Assembly: GCA_016789305.1 (NCBI GenBank)
Contig: JAEURJ010000009.1
Span: 62,001-126,000, forward strand
DNA: 64,000 nt
Direction: 5' to 3'
Origin: Anaerolineales bacterium
GTDB lineage: Bacteria; Chloroflexota; Anaerolineae; Anaerolineales; Villigracilaceae
Below the pieces are notes generated by a model, which was given only the letters and a program-made list of their open reading frames with translations, had not been told where the DNA came from and searched no databases. A program made the position numbers and the translations under genes. Every line of letters starts with the position of its first letter. The stretch's first letter is position 1. Shown here one piece after another: positions 27,301 through 34,993 of the stretch.

Positions 27301-28739
27301 AATAATACGTTTTCAATAATGGCTGCCGCCTGACTGGCGACAATATTCATTAACCTTAACTCTTCTGCTGCAAATGAAGAGGTGCCTCGTGAATGATGAC
27401 CGACCTGCAAATAGCCGAGCACATGACTCGACGAAATTAGTGGGACAAGGACGTTTTCCCGCAAACTTGCAGCAGTCGCTATATCAGTCAATCCGAGCAC
27501 ACGCCACGTCTCATCCAACGCAGCGTTTAGGGTAATGATTGGCTTTTGTTCCTGAATCAACTGCTCAGCATGACTACCCGCAGAAATTGTTGCACGATAA
27601 ATATCAACGATATTAGAAGGCAATCCGCGGAATGGGATTTTTCCTTCGAGTGTGCGTCTTTCCTCATCAAAAAGAAGGAAACCAATAATTTCCATCGCGA
27701 ACAGAGGAGCAATGCTATTCACCAAACGATTGAACAGATCATTTGTGTCACGAATTGCACCGAGGGATTGATTTAATTTGGCAAGCCCTGCTAATTCAGC
27801 AGCACGCCTTTGTTCATCTTCATATAGTTTGGCATTTCGCAGAGCAACTGCAGCCTGACCTGAAACGAATTTCAATAAATCGAGCTCATGAGAACCAAAC
27901 CCATTTCCACCCGTTTGCCCGGCTTCCAAGGTGCCAACCATTTCGGCACCCACAATAAGTGGAACGCCTAAATAAGATTGAATGGGCCTCAACTCACCAC
28001 TGGCAGTCAGTTCGGGCTGCGAACGAGCATCAGAAATCAGCAAGGGGGTATTGCGGTCTATCAATTGATTTGTCAAGCTTCCAAATTGGGAGCTCTTTAT
28101 TTCGCGGACATTGCCATCTGATTCGTAAGACTGGAAAGAAAAAAGTTTCTGTTCTTCTAAATCCCACAGTTTTAATTCAAGTACATCTGAGGGAATCACA
28201 TGATCCACATATTCGAGAATTGAGCGTATCGTAGCTCCAAGATCTAGATTTAACGCAACCTTCTGGCTAAACTCAGACATGACTTGGAATACTTCGCTGG
28301 AAGAACCATCTTCCTGTTCAAACACCGGTGCCAGGTCTTTGCCGCGAAGGGAGATTAACATGACCGGATAAGCCCCCGGTACTTCAAAAGACGATATCTC
28401 GACGAGTTTTCCACCAAGGGTTACGCGTTTACTCCCTGGAGATGCGCACAGATCTAAAAAATCATCCGAAGGGCGTACACGGCGGGCAAGCCGTTCAATA
28501 TCGTAAGGTTCGTTATCTCGTAAATCAAAAAATGAGCGTGCGGCAGCACTCATGTATTCAACTCTTCCCCCAGGCTGTAGAATTATCACCGCCTCATTTT
28601 CATTGGATTTTTCAGGGTTGGAGAACGTAAACGGACCTGTTCCTGCATACGCATTTTCTTGTGTGCGAGGGAACATACTTAAAAATACCCAAGCCAGTAC
28701 GATCAATACCAGCCCGGAGAGGAACAAGCCCAGAAACAT
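21348..28739 (-). CDS. giant sensor histidine kinase with eleven GAF domains
   Basis: A 2463-residue kinase. Residues 2-24 form one N-terminal membrane helix; a PAS-like region follows at about 48-132. Eleven GAF-type modules then repeat at about 165-302, 330-480, 503-652, 683-815, 845-1005, 1075-1217, 1240-1395, 1420-1562, 1592-1732, 1755-1897 and 1940-2090, each ending in an AxxALENARLY-like helix and joined by heptad linkers. A PAS domain lies at 2115-2225 and HisKA carries H2243 in VSHELRTPMTAI. The ATPase has NLVDNAYNYTP (2360-2370), DNGVGVG (2392-2398) and GTGLGLPIV (2422-2430). GAF modules bind cyclic nucleotides, tetrapyrroles or other small ligands; the ligands here are unknown. It sits between two response regulators in the operon. 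Confidence 0.92.
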   Translation of the reverse strand: MFLGLFLSGLVLIVLAWVFLSMFPRTQENAYAGTGPFTFSNPEKSNENEAVIILQPGGRVEYMSAAARSFFDLRDNEPYDIERLARRVRPSDDFLDLCASPGSKRVTLGGKLVEISSFEVPGAYPVMLISLRGKDLAPVFEQEDGSSSEVFQVMSEFSQKVALNLDLGATIRSILEYVDHVIPSDVLELKLWDLEEQKLFSFQSYESDGNVREIKSSQFGSLTNQLIDRNTPLLISDARSQPELTASGELRPIQSYLGVPLIVGAEMVGTLEAGQTGGNGFGSHELDLLKFVSGQAAVALRNAKLYEDEQRRAAELAGLAKLNQSLGAIRDTNDLFNRLVNSIAPLFAMEIIGFLLFDEERRTLEGKIPFRGLPSNIVDIYRATISAGSHAEQLIQEQKPIITLNAALDETWRVLGLTDIATAASLRENVLVPLISSSHVLGYLQVGHHSRGTSSFAAEELRLMNIVASQAAAIIENVLLVQQARARAHRADALRRIASLSGSSATIEEILKYSVQELANLFQADNGAVFLLDENLGELRLRPESIYGVTEELSTSFLQIFVADPSYRFTVSGSQKPFMSGRLSMDRRILPVYRPLATSLQNESALVVPLVVRDKSIGELMLGSRKADFFNTYDLQVVSTAAGQLATAVESAGLLKQTDDSLRHRVEQLSGLNRLSKELGASLDIHHLLQVMQSESMRILHANSASIVVIEPGSDASAPVVLHSTGSSAPQMLSPLELLALQKNEMQVVGEFPDGTPVPPPGLGCTLIIPITHQGEKIGLLTLNATQPNFFTTETAEFAEAFVIQAGISLSTAQRYQGEKQRAEIMRRRADTLVRLSDVSYNIGYDQPLENALNLIASGIKNATPFNVVLVSIVEPDTSLFRRVTAVGVPQESMNELLTRKQPLEAIQQLMKPEFKISHSYFIPSDQTPVTTSDVHMVTLDPTLSGNFSEIWNTDDTLLVPLENTEGQLIGLITLDNPKDGLRPDRATIEAIEVFASQASLIINNSARQAELRTKIDSLSSGLQRQQKLLKLTQNDLPVLLHKDLEQTISLHNLDRRAQRVRAGLAITESVSRQLDAASALSALGRETLTQLGMSVALVAENTPDGPRLLHVMGSLPRATNVEALFGQRNPLRACLQTGSTTLISNLDEDDEWRDASLLTSLRAKAIICLPVIVENKPVAAMLAISPETMPTFTDEDRQVYFQIAQQTSLILQNISLLNQTKRRLDEVNLLLDFSRLLSGLDPDAIINSLLSSARRVLQHAHAGIALVWSQQLEMLIPRAVSGYADNASMAQINYRSGEALPGMVFASKSTRRIDEINFTRDYNLGAENLALYRSATGGRLPVSSLMVPVIAGDQSIGVLILDNFNTTSAFRPDDESLLVSLAQQVALSLENVRLVQTTQERAGQLQALNTAAASLTSSLSSDQLVNTLLDQLQPILPYDTATLWLRDKDRLTVSSARGFSDAEQRLGLSVSVTDSALFKEMAQTGQPIFVNDVREDSRFIPVEAPRLSWLGIPLISKGELVGVIAVEKWQAHYYSREQMQVGLTFASQSAVSLDNARLYEDSVSRATELDERSQRLATLNRFSSGLNGLLDTDQILNLTADELFKGMGSKRVSVVTFERGQAVWKTSTPRPRLKLPRPLPDAPIFHRLKQSLGIFNTDDARNEPDLAPLFDMLGDSTTALLILPLISGQNLNALIFIQMTGSGRFGMNEVDLARTISNQAAIALENARLYQSSVRTAERFAILNETSSQMNASLDPEEIYISVQKAAERLVPLEFFAITLLDQEKNEIDPVYLLDRGKRYPGERVPFGRGLSSDVIKTGKPVLIASAQESEDMELVLAGETGEATQSIMAVPMMMGGKALGMLSVQSYTPGVYTDEDVQIVGTFANQAIVAIQNGRLFAEIQNLAEQLEARVVERTAQLQREQQNTETLLRILTEVSSSLDLDRALNRTLSLLNDAIGAEQGTIMLLHAEDNLLHFRAGYGYLTDQAGTSSRGFTLKIGEGLAGWVVQNREAALIHDLHQDPRWVRNANSGQDHRSAMAVPMMVGEDVIGVLMVFKRVENFFSRELLNLVKAIAGQVAVAINNAHLYELIRDQAERLGVMLRKEQEEASRSTAILESVADGVLVTGPDNRITFVNSSAEKVLTLNESKLLGSSLEAFAGLFGQAASTWMDTIRHWSEDPSLYQDGESYAEQVELENGRILLVNLAPVILQNDFLGTVSIFRDITHEVEVDRLKSEFVATVSHELRTPMTAIKGYVDILMMGAAGALNENQSHFLQIVHNNIDRLNILVDDLLDISRLESGRITLTPQPVDLREVTEEVIQDVLRRSQNESKPMAVSLDAPKKVPPIVGDAQRVRQIIGNLVDNAYNYTPRNGIIRVGIHQVNGDVQVDVQDNGVGVGPEDQPRLFERFFRGEHPLVLATPGTGLGLPIVRQLIEMHNGRIWMTSSGVPGEGSTFSFTLPLHK

Positions 28740-28757
28740 GGAGGATACTCACCCAGA

Positions 28758-29663
28758 TCAGGCAGCAGGAGCGGCCGCAGAATCCTGACGACGCGCTTCA
28801 GCCGCAAGTTCAGTAATCTCGCGTATATCCGCAAAGGAGTGGGAACTTGGCGAAACCATGCCTGCAGAGAGGGTCATAAAACCAACCTTCTCCACTCCCC
28901 CATCAGCAGTTGGAACTTGGATAAAGCCCTGCTGGCGGTCGATAAAGTTATAGTGGCTTTGGACCTCAGTGGTGAACCTTTCCTTTAACTTCTGACGAAT
29001 AGCCGGAGCTGCTTCATTGGTAGTGATGACGATAAAATTATCGCCACCTGCATGACCGATGAAATCACTCGTTGTGCCAAGCTCATCGACAACTTCACCG
29101 ATAACCATCGATGCGAAACGGATCACATCATCCCCAGCGACAAATCCATATACATCCTTGAACGATTCAAAATTGTTCAAGCGCAGGTCAAGCAGTGCCC
29201 AATCCGTTGCCCGAATGATACGGCGCAACTGTTCCTCGATCAATCTACCTGCCGGCAGGCCGGAACGCGGATCTGTCAGGCTTTCACGCTCCGAGCGACG
29301 AATGGCGCCCTGCACACGCAATTTCAATTCTTCAATATCAAATGGCTTTGTGATGTAATCATCCGCACCCAATTCAAGACCCTGCAGTTTATCGCTGCGC
29401 TCGTCTTTTTGGGTAAGGAAAATGACCGGGATATGGCTTGTTCGTGTGCTGGTGCGCAACCGACGACACACCTCATATCCATCAATATCCGGCAACATAA
29501 TATCCAATACCATCAAGTGTGGAAGAACATGCTTGACCTTATCCAATGCATCCATGCCACGGTTGGCTACATCCACGTCAAAATGCAAACCCGTGAAGTA
29601 GATCTTTAGCATATTCGCAATGTCGATATCGTCTTCCACAACCAAAAGGCGGGGGTTACCCAT
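28758..29663 (-). CDS. response regulator with degenerate GGDEF domain
   Basis: A 301-residue protein. The receiver (about 5-120) has D11, D12, phospho-acceptor D54 in LDIMLP and K106 in TKPFD. The output region (about 130-290) is a GGDEF fold: SGLPAGRLIEEQLRR, the DLRLNNFESFKDVYG segment and FIGHAGGDNFIVIT. The signature is GGDNF (206-210), so Glu of GGDEF is Asn and c-di-GMP synthesis is unlikely; it may bind nucleotide or act in protein contact. It directly precedes the giant kinase (18 bases). Confidence 0.88.
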   Translation of the reverse strand: MGNPRLLVVEDDIDIANMLKIYFTGLHFDVDVANRGMDALDKVKHVLPHLMVLDIMLPDIDGYEVCRRLRTSTRTSHIPVIFLTQKDERSDKLQGLELGADDYITKPFDIEELKLRVQGAIRRSERESLTDPRSGLPAGRLIEEQLRRIIRATDWALLDLRLNNFESFKDVYGFVAGDDVIRFASMVIGEVVDELGTTSDFIGHAGGDNFIVITTNEAAPAIRQKLKERFTTEVQSHYNFIDRQQGFIQVPTADGGVEKVGFMTLSAGMVSPSSHSFADIREITELAAEARRQDSAAAPAA

Positions 29664-29675
29664 AATGAGCCTCCT

Positions 29676-30764
29676 CTAAGCGTGCCGCTTGCCCTGACGT
29701 GCATTGCGGCGTACCGCTTCGATCTGTTCCTTTGTGATTTCGCGTTCAAACGAACGAAAGCCACTCATTCGAAAACCGTGTTTCTCGGCAATCGAGGTAA
29801 TGTCCTTCACGCGCTCCAACGTTATGTCCTTGCCGACCGTATAATCTTCAAAACGGCCTTCCAAAGCCAAAGCAATGGTCTCCGCCATGCAGGCATATGC
29901 CTTGCCGTCAGGAAAACCAAAGTTAAAATGGAAATTCACGGGGCCTGGTACATCCACCATTCCGCCGTCAATCACTAATATATCATCTCTTGCGGCCGCC
30001 ACCATTGCAGAAACATCGCGAGGGCGGGCAACATCGCAAACCACACTACCCGGTTGCAAATGTTCAGGGCGTATGACGTCATGAATGGCACTTGTGACCG
30101 TTAGAATCAGTTGGGCGTCCTTCAAAACATCCATTTTTGTACTGACAACCAGCTCGCTTCTTGCGTGGACCTTGAGCCTGTCCCGCAATGCTTCGAGCTT
30201 TTTCTCATCCCGGGCCACAAGCAATGTCCGTGCCGCTTCAGCAGCCACCAGCTCAGCGCAGACGCGCCCAATTGCTCCCGTTGCACCTACAATGGCGACT
30301 GTTGCATCTTCTATTTTAATATCCATGGCGATGGCTGCATCCCGAATGGCCTGCACAGCCATGGCTACGGTATAGGAATCACCCGTGGTTACCGGGATAT
30401 CCAATGAATTTGCGATCGTCACACCTGCATCGCCAACCACCGATGTAAATGCACCCAGGCCAAGAATGTCCGCGCCGAGTTTTTCTGCCATATAACCGGT
30501 TTGTACAATTTTACGATAGACCGTGCGTTCGGGCAATTGCATCATGCGCTTTGGAGTATACGGACATGCAAGGAACCATCCTTTAATGGTCTTGCCGGTT
30601 GATTCAGAAGTAATCCCCTCGATCTCAGAAATATACACCGGCGGAAAATATGTGGAAAAAAAATCGATCTGCCCTTCAGAAAGAACACGACCGAGAAAAG
30701 GGAATTTGCGGCTGACATCTCGCTTGGGGTCAATGGGATGTATGATGAATGCGAAACTATCCAT
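29676..30764 (-). CDS. acyl-ACP reductase (AAR)-like oxidoreductase
   Basis: A 362-residue NAD(P)-dependent enzyme resembling the cyanobacterial long-chain acyl-ACP reductase that releases fatty aldehydes. Shared features seen are the LGLGAFTSVVGDAG segment (101-114), VTTGDSYTVAMAV (125-137), the Rossmann loop VGATGAIGR (159-167) and the AYACMAETIALALEG segment with C292, which lines up with the family's thioester-forming cysteine near 294. The N-terminus (FAFIIHP.DPKRDVSRKFP) also matches. It could make aldehydes from acyl-ACP or acyl-CoA for alkyl, ether-lipid or wax products, or for a signal. No aldehyde-deformylating oxygenase is nearby. The start lies seven bases after the beta-helix gene. 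Confidence 0.75.
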   Translation of the reverse strand: MDSFAFIIHPIDPKRDVSRKFPFLGRVLSEGQIDFFSTYFPPVYISEIEGITSESTGKTIKGWFLACPYTPKRMMQLPERTVYRKIVQTGYMAEKLGADILGLGAFTSVVGDAGVTIANSLDIPVTTGDSYTVAMAVQAIRDAAIAMDIKIEDATVAIVGATGAIGRVCAELVAAEAARTLLVARDEKKLEALRDRLKVHARSELVVSTKMDVLKDAQLILTVTSAIHDVIRPEHLQPGSVVCDVARPRDVSAMVAAARDDILVIDGGMVDVPGPVNFHFNFGFPDGKAYACMAETIALALEGRFEDYTVGKDITLERVKDITSIAEKHGFRMSGFRSFEREITKEQIEAVRRNARQGKRHA

Positions 30765-30771
30765 TTATGAA

Positions 30772-32049
30772 TTACCAGGATTCAACAGCTTCCTTTGAGG
30801 GTTTATGATATGGGGTTTGATGCAAATGCGCCTGCTTGAGGTGATGATGGTCGCTTTCTGCAAAACTTATGTCGCGGTCGATCACACGACGTTCTTTTGA
30901 AGCGGCAAGCACCACATCCGATTCGATCGTCCGGGCGGGATATATGATCATACCGGAACCGATGCGGCAATTATGTCCCACGCAACCGCCCATGACCGGA
31001 CGGTTGGAAATGCTGAGTTTGCCATTCCCATCCCGTGCGCGAATGGGCGCCGGAATGAGGTTGTAATCGGTCCATGTAGAGCCGGCACCAATGAAGGTAT
31101 TGCGGCCAATGACGCACATTTGCAGGCAGGTATTTTGAGCCAGCATGCTGTTTTCCATCATGGTGGTCATAAACAAGGAAGCGCGGAAAGGGAGAAAGGC
31201 GCCGTCACCAACCACGGAAAGCATAACCTGCGCACCCTGCCCAATGTTAACATTATTACCGATAATGCTGTTGTCGATCACGGCACCGGCATTAATTGTG
31301 ACGTTATCACCAATACTGGTAGGACCTTTAATGACAACACTTGGATCAATAACACAATTCTTGCCAATTTTTACAACTTCGGAACATTCCAATACTTGAC
31401 GTCCTTCATAAACAGCTTTTCCGATAATCTTGAGTTTGAACGACAGTTCCTCATTGGCCTTTTTTTCATAGCGGGCACCACGCGCAAATAAACCAAACAC
31501 AACATCTGCGATAGAAACATGCACCCACGAATCGATGGCCAGCAAGGCACGCAAGGGAACCTGGAAGACAAGATCGCCGCTTTGATCGGCCATATAGGTT
31601 GGCACATGGTAATAACCGATCTCACGGGCTTGCAAATCAATCACAAGCGGATCGGCCCCGGCCATGGGGCCATTGGGGTAATACCAAAGGTCCGCAAGGT
31701 ACAGGCTACCCGCGGGGGTATAGGATGTGGAAAGAGGCAGGGCATGTTCACGAAATGCCGGGTCATCAGCGCGAAATGCAGCACGTACAGGGCGATTTAA
31801 CTTCATCGCCTGTTTCATGAAGGCATCGATATAGTATTTATCAAAAAACAAATTGTCACGATAGACAATGGAGGGTTCGCGCACCCGCTGTAAAGGATCA
31901 CCCTGTTTAAGTTCCATTTCACGAGTCACATAAGGGGCCAGCAGGTTTCGTTGATGCAGCCAAAGTGGCATGTTTTGTATGCGAATTTCACGCGCGGGCT
32001 CGCAAAATGGCATGATCGGATTCTGTGCGTGAAGGATGATCTTAAGCAT
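30772..32049 (-). CDS. left-handed beta-helix (hexapeptide repeat) protein
   Basis: A 425-residue protein. The first 225 residues are globular, with EPAREIRIQNMPLWLHQRNLL (17-37), and not a family I can name. From about 228 to 380 there are hexapeptide repeats (IGKNCVIDPSVVIKGPTSIGDNV..., IGNNVNIGQGAQ, IGRNTFIGAGST, VGHNCRIGSGM), which build a left-handed beta-helix as in sugar-nucleotide acyltransferases and pyrophosphorylases. A His-rich tail (DHHHLKQAHLHQ) follows. There is no clear nucleotidyltransferase motif at the start. It lies between the V4R protein and the AAR-like gene. Confidence 0.7.
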   Translation of the reverse strand: MLKIILHAQNPIMPFCEPAREIRIQNMPLWLHQRNLLAPYVTREMELKQGDPLQRVREPSIVYRDNLFFDKYYIDAFMKQAMKLNRPVRAAFRADDPAFREHALPLSTSYTPAGSLYLADLWYYPNGPMAGADPLVIDLQAREIGYYHVPTYMADQSGDLVFQVPLRALLAIDSWVHVSIADVVFGLFARGARYEKKANEELSFKLKIIGKAVYEGRQVLECSEVVKIGKNCVIDPSVVIKGPTSIGDNVTINAGAVIDNSIIGNNVNIGQGAQVMLSVVGDGAFLPFRASLFMTTMMENSMLAQNTCLQMCVIGRNTFIGAGSTWTDYNLIPAPIRARDGNGKLSISNRPVMGGCVGHNCRIGSGMIIYPARTIESDVVLAASKERRVIDRDISFAESDHHHLKQAHLHQTPYHKPSKEAVESW

Positions 32050-32118
32050 GTGAGTGATTATATATCAAACTATAAGGTAGTTTACCGTATTCAACAAAAC
32101 TGCAAACGGTCAAAAAGG

Positions 32119-32742
32119 CTACAAAATTGGGTTCTTGTCGATCACAATCGTACAAACTGCGCCGCCGTTGGCGATACAATTTGTTTCTTCTACATTGAAG
32201 ACCTTCCCCCCACTCACCCAATACAAAGCTTCCTGAATCAACCCCACTGCAAGATGACATATTGGCTCCTCAGCCTTGCGGTCCCAACATAATGGGCAGC
32301 GTTCGATATGCCACAAAATTTTATTGTCCTGTTCTTCAATTTGCACCTTTTGATCTGTATGCTTATTAAATAGATCAGCAAAGGTATTCGTACCAACATG
32401 CAGTTTAGTGGAAAGGGAAAGCAGACGAAATGCCATCTCTGTAAGCCCAAGCATGGAACCATATTCCTTAAGACCGTATTTAAATGACGCGCGGCCCACC
32501 CGCAAAGCCACGCCCCGTCCACCACGAGGGCCATATGCCAATTCAAATGCAGTTTGAATATCACTAACTGTTTTAAAGGAAAATGTCCGCTCATTGCTTG
32601 CAGGAGGGAAATTTAACGCAATGCCTTCAAGGGAATTCAAGCGCAAAACACCGCTAAGGCCATTTCTTCCCATTACTTCTTCCATACCCTGCAGGATCAC
32701 CCTGCCCATTTTTTGAGGATAATAAAAAGTGGCTTCACTCAT
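32119..32742 (-). CDS. V4R-domain protein
   Basis: A 207-residue soluble protein. The C-terminal half is a V4R (4-vinyl-reductase) domain, with CPLCWDRKAEEPICHLAVGLIQEALYW and the terminal pattern GGKVFNVEETNCIANGGAVCTIVI; the Cys and His residues are typical of the family. V4R domains bind hydrophobic small molecules and are often sensory, near kinases. The N-terminal part is helical and probably dimerises it. The ATG overlaps the hydrolase stop by four bases, so they are translated together. Confidence 0.8.
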   Translation of the reverse strand: MSEATFYYPQKMGRVILQGMEEVMGRNGLSGVLRLNSLEGIALNFPPASNERTFSFKTVSDIQTAFELAYGPRGGRGVALRVGRASFKYGLKEYGSMLGLTEMAFRLLSLSTKLHVGTNTFADLFNKHTDQKVQIEEQDNKILWHIERCPLCWDRKAEEPICHLAVGLIQEALYWVSGGKVFNVEETNCIANGGAVCTIVIDKNPIL

Positions 32743-33536
32743 GAAATGGGTGTCTCTTTATCAAGAAATGACTTCAGTTTTTGACTGAATTCATTCGGCT
32801 CTTCAAACATTGGGAAATGTCCTGCCATCGGAAATCTTTCCACTACTGCGTGCGGGACTCCATTTTGCAACGGCTGCCATTGCAATGGGTGGACGATTAC
32901 ATCCCTGTCACCATAAACCCCCATTACCGGGACCTTCACTTGTGAAAGCATGGGAGTCAAGTCAGTGCGGCGGAGGGAGGCAATGGAACGTAGAAAAGAT
33001 TCAAGCGTGGTACGGGAGAGATCGCGATCCATCATGTCAGGAAAACGCGGGTCACGGCATATAAACGGAGAATACAACCGCATTCCCGCACGGAAAATCC
33101 CCATCATATTGAATAACATAAAGGCAATTGGACGATATCCGGCAAGTTTGAGTAACGGCGCAAGCGATGAACCAACAATTGGAGAACCAACGACTACGAC
33201 TTTGCTAACTCGTTCTGGATATCGAATGGCAACAGAAAGGCTGACTGTTCCACCCATGCTATGCCCGACCAATGGTGCATGAATAATGCCAAGCTGCTCC
33301 ATAAATTGATCTACAAGGCTGACAAAATCTGAAACTGCATAGGTCTCACGTTTTTTTCCCGACTCACCAAACCCCCAGAAATCCATTGCATAGGTACGAT
33401 AGAACGCACCCAAGTAAGCCATTGTTTCCTGCCACAACCCCCACGAGCCCAGCCACCCGTGTAATAGAATTACCGGGCGCCCGCGCCCGTATACTTCATA
33501 ATGAACAATTCCCTGATCAGTCGTAATTGAAGACAC
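32739..33536 (-). CDS. alpha/beta hydrolase with intact catalytic triad
   Basis: A 265-residue hydrolase. LLHGWLGSWGLW (24-35) provides the oxyanion hole, VGHSMGG the nucleophile S93, GVYGDRDVIVHP the acid, and MAGHFPMFEEP the His. It is closest in form to serine hydrolases acting on small esters or lactones. The same operon holds a paralogue (20161-20949) with Gly at the nucleophile position. It starts 22 bases after the GTPase gene. Substrate unknown. Confidence 0.88.
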   Translation of the reverse strand: MSSITTDQGIVHYEVYGRGRPVILLHGWLGSWGLWQETMAYLGAFYRTYAMDFWGFGESGKKRETYAVSDFVSLVDQFMEQLGIIHAPLVGHSMGGTVSLSVAIRYPERVSKVVVVGSPIVGSSLAPLLKLAGYRPIAFMLFNMMGIFRAGMRLYSPFICRDPRFPDMMDRDLSRTTLESFLRSIASLRRTDLTPMLSQVKVPVMGVYGDRDVIVHPLQWQPLQNGVPHAVVERFPMAGHFPMFEEPNEFSQKLKSFLDKETPIS

Positions 33537-33558
33537 AATGAGTTAACAATCCGTTCCC

Positions 33559-34098
33559 CTATTTACCGGACTCCATTTCTTTCATAATACTGTATAACAA
33601 CTCAAGCAAAACATTCTTCACTGTAGCACGGTCTGTTGCAACACACGGCAACAACTTCGTCTGACTATCAAGACGCAAGGCATGACGGACATCCTCAACA
33701 TCCCATGCGTCATCGGCGTCCTGCTTGTTTGCGGCAACAACAAATGGAGTTGGAGCATAGGCGCGGAAAGTCTCAAGGATCGAACGTGCCTCACGGAATG
33801 TTTCAGGACGGGTGCTATCCACCATGACAATGAATCCAAGCATACCCTCAGAGAGGATTTCCCACATGAAATCAAAACGCTTCTGGCCGGGGGTGCCAAA
33901 CAGATACAGGACCAAATCCTCGTCCACTGTGATGCGACCAAAATCCATGGCAACAGTGGTCGCTGACTTTACCGACCGCTCCTCGTCCGATGAGATCTTG
34001 CGCTCTGTAGCCACAACATCAATTTCGCTGACTGACTGAATGAACTGAGTCTTGCCAGCACTGAAGGGGCCTGTTACTACCATTTTGACCGTTTGCAT
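33559..34098 (-). CDS. MglA/CvnD-like small GTPase
   Basis: A 179-residue Ras-like GTPase. The P-loop is GPFSAGKT (10-17), switch I holds SATTVAMDFG (45-54) with the conserved Thr, the G3 region is FGTPGQKRF (67-75), where Gly replaces the usual Asp as in the CvnD conservon GTPases, and G4 is NKQD (124-127). In actinobacteria and myxobacteria such GTPases work next to sensor kinases and roadblock proteins. Here it lies with a PATAN protein and the giant kinase in one operon; no roadblock gene is seen in the operon. Confidence 0.88.
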   Translation of the reverse strand: MQTVKMVVTGPFSAGKTQFIQSVSEIDVVATERKISSDEERSVKSATTVAMDFGRITVDEDLVLYLFGTPGQKRFDFMWEILSEGMLGFIVMVDSTRPETFREARSILETFRAYAPTPFVVAANKQDADDAWDVEDVRHALRLDSQTKLLPCVATDRATVKNVLLELLYSIMKEMESGK

Positions 34099-34141
34099 AA
34101 TACCTATCCTTCTAACTTAAATAAATGCACTACTTACATAA

Positions 34142-34948
34142 TTACATTGTACGAATGCGGCCAATCAATTTATTAATCAAAGTCTTTTGTTCTTCTTTAT
34201 CCTGGGTGGGATATGTCTTCGGATTCGGTTGAATTACCGTACCGGCCGGTCTCACAATTTCCACCAGACCCGCCTGCAATAATCCATACACGATCTTTCT
34301 AATTTCAAGATCGCCTAATTTATTTGTGGCGCCGATTTGTTTCATCGTGTTCTTGGGATCCACAAACTTGACCACTTTCCATTCCTCGACACTTAAGTTT
34401 ACATTCGTGAGCGGCCGTTCGGTAAATTTAAGTGCCATATCCAGGCTGGGAATTTCATCCTGCAACTGTTCCAGCTCACGCAACTGACGTGAACCTTCGA
34501 TAATAATATTTTCGAGATCTAGCCTTACATTGATTCTGTCGTCCGGGGGGAGCATTTCATTTTCAAATCGAAAGAAACCTTCCACCCATGTAAATAATTT
34601 TCGAATTGCATCGGTAAAATAGGATTGTAAATTCAGCAGGATATCTTCCTGCGTTACATACCCTGCGTTAATAAGAAGAAGCCCCAATTCCTTATCGGTC
34701 ATCTGCCCGGCACGATCTGCGATTGCCCGGTATTGATTGGCATTGATCTTGTTTGCTTTATGCAGGACTGTGGCAAGACTGCCATCATCTTTGCCGATGC
34801 GCGCATACGCCAGCTTACCATCACGAAAGGAAACCTGTGCTTGTTCGGCAGGTCCATCCACAATCAAAGTGCCCGTTTTACCGGCCAGATTGATCAAATT
34901 GAGCAGTTGTGTGATCGTAAAATCGCGCAAATTTCCACGCAGGGCCAT
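34142..34948 (-). CDS. PATAN (DUF4388) domain protein
   Basis: A 268-residue soluble protein. Residues about 1-100 show the PATAN pattern MALRGNLRDFTITQLLNLINLAGKTGTLIVDG, followed by VSFRDGKLAYA. PATAN domains are protein-interaction modules of bacterial signal proteins and occur near GTPases and response regulators. A winged-helix-like region may occupy 160-240 (TMKQIGATNKLGDLEIRKIVYGLLQAGLVEIV). The ATG at 34948 is preferred, with AGAGGA five bases upstream; a GTG at 34963 would add five residues. First gene of the ten-gene operon. Confidence 0.82.
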   Translation of the reverse strand: MALRGNLRDFTITQLLNLINLAGKTGTLIVDGPAEQAQVSFRDGKLAYARIGKDDGSLATVLHKANKINANQYRAIADRAGQMTDKELGLLLINAGYVTQEDILLNLQSYFTDAIRKLFTWVEGFFRFENEMLPPDDRINVRLDLENIIIEGSRQLRELEQLQDEIPSLDMALKFTERPLTNVNLSVEEWKVVKFVDPKNTMKQIGATNKLGDLEIRKIVYGLLQAGLVEIVRPAGTVIQPNPKTYPTQDKEEQKTLINKLIGRIRTM

Positions 34949-34993
34949 TTTTCCTCTACTCACCCACCAAGAAATGAATGGGTCAATTCAAAA

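Noticed and set aside
28758..29663. Active diguanylate cyclase
   Set aside because: The signature reads GGDNF, lacking the Glu needed for metal binding and catalysis.
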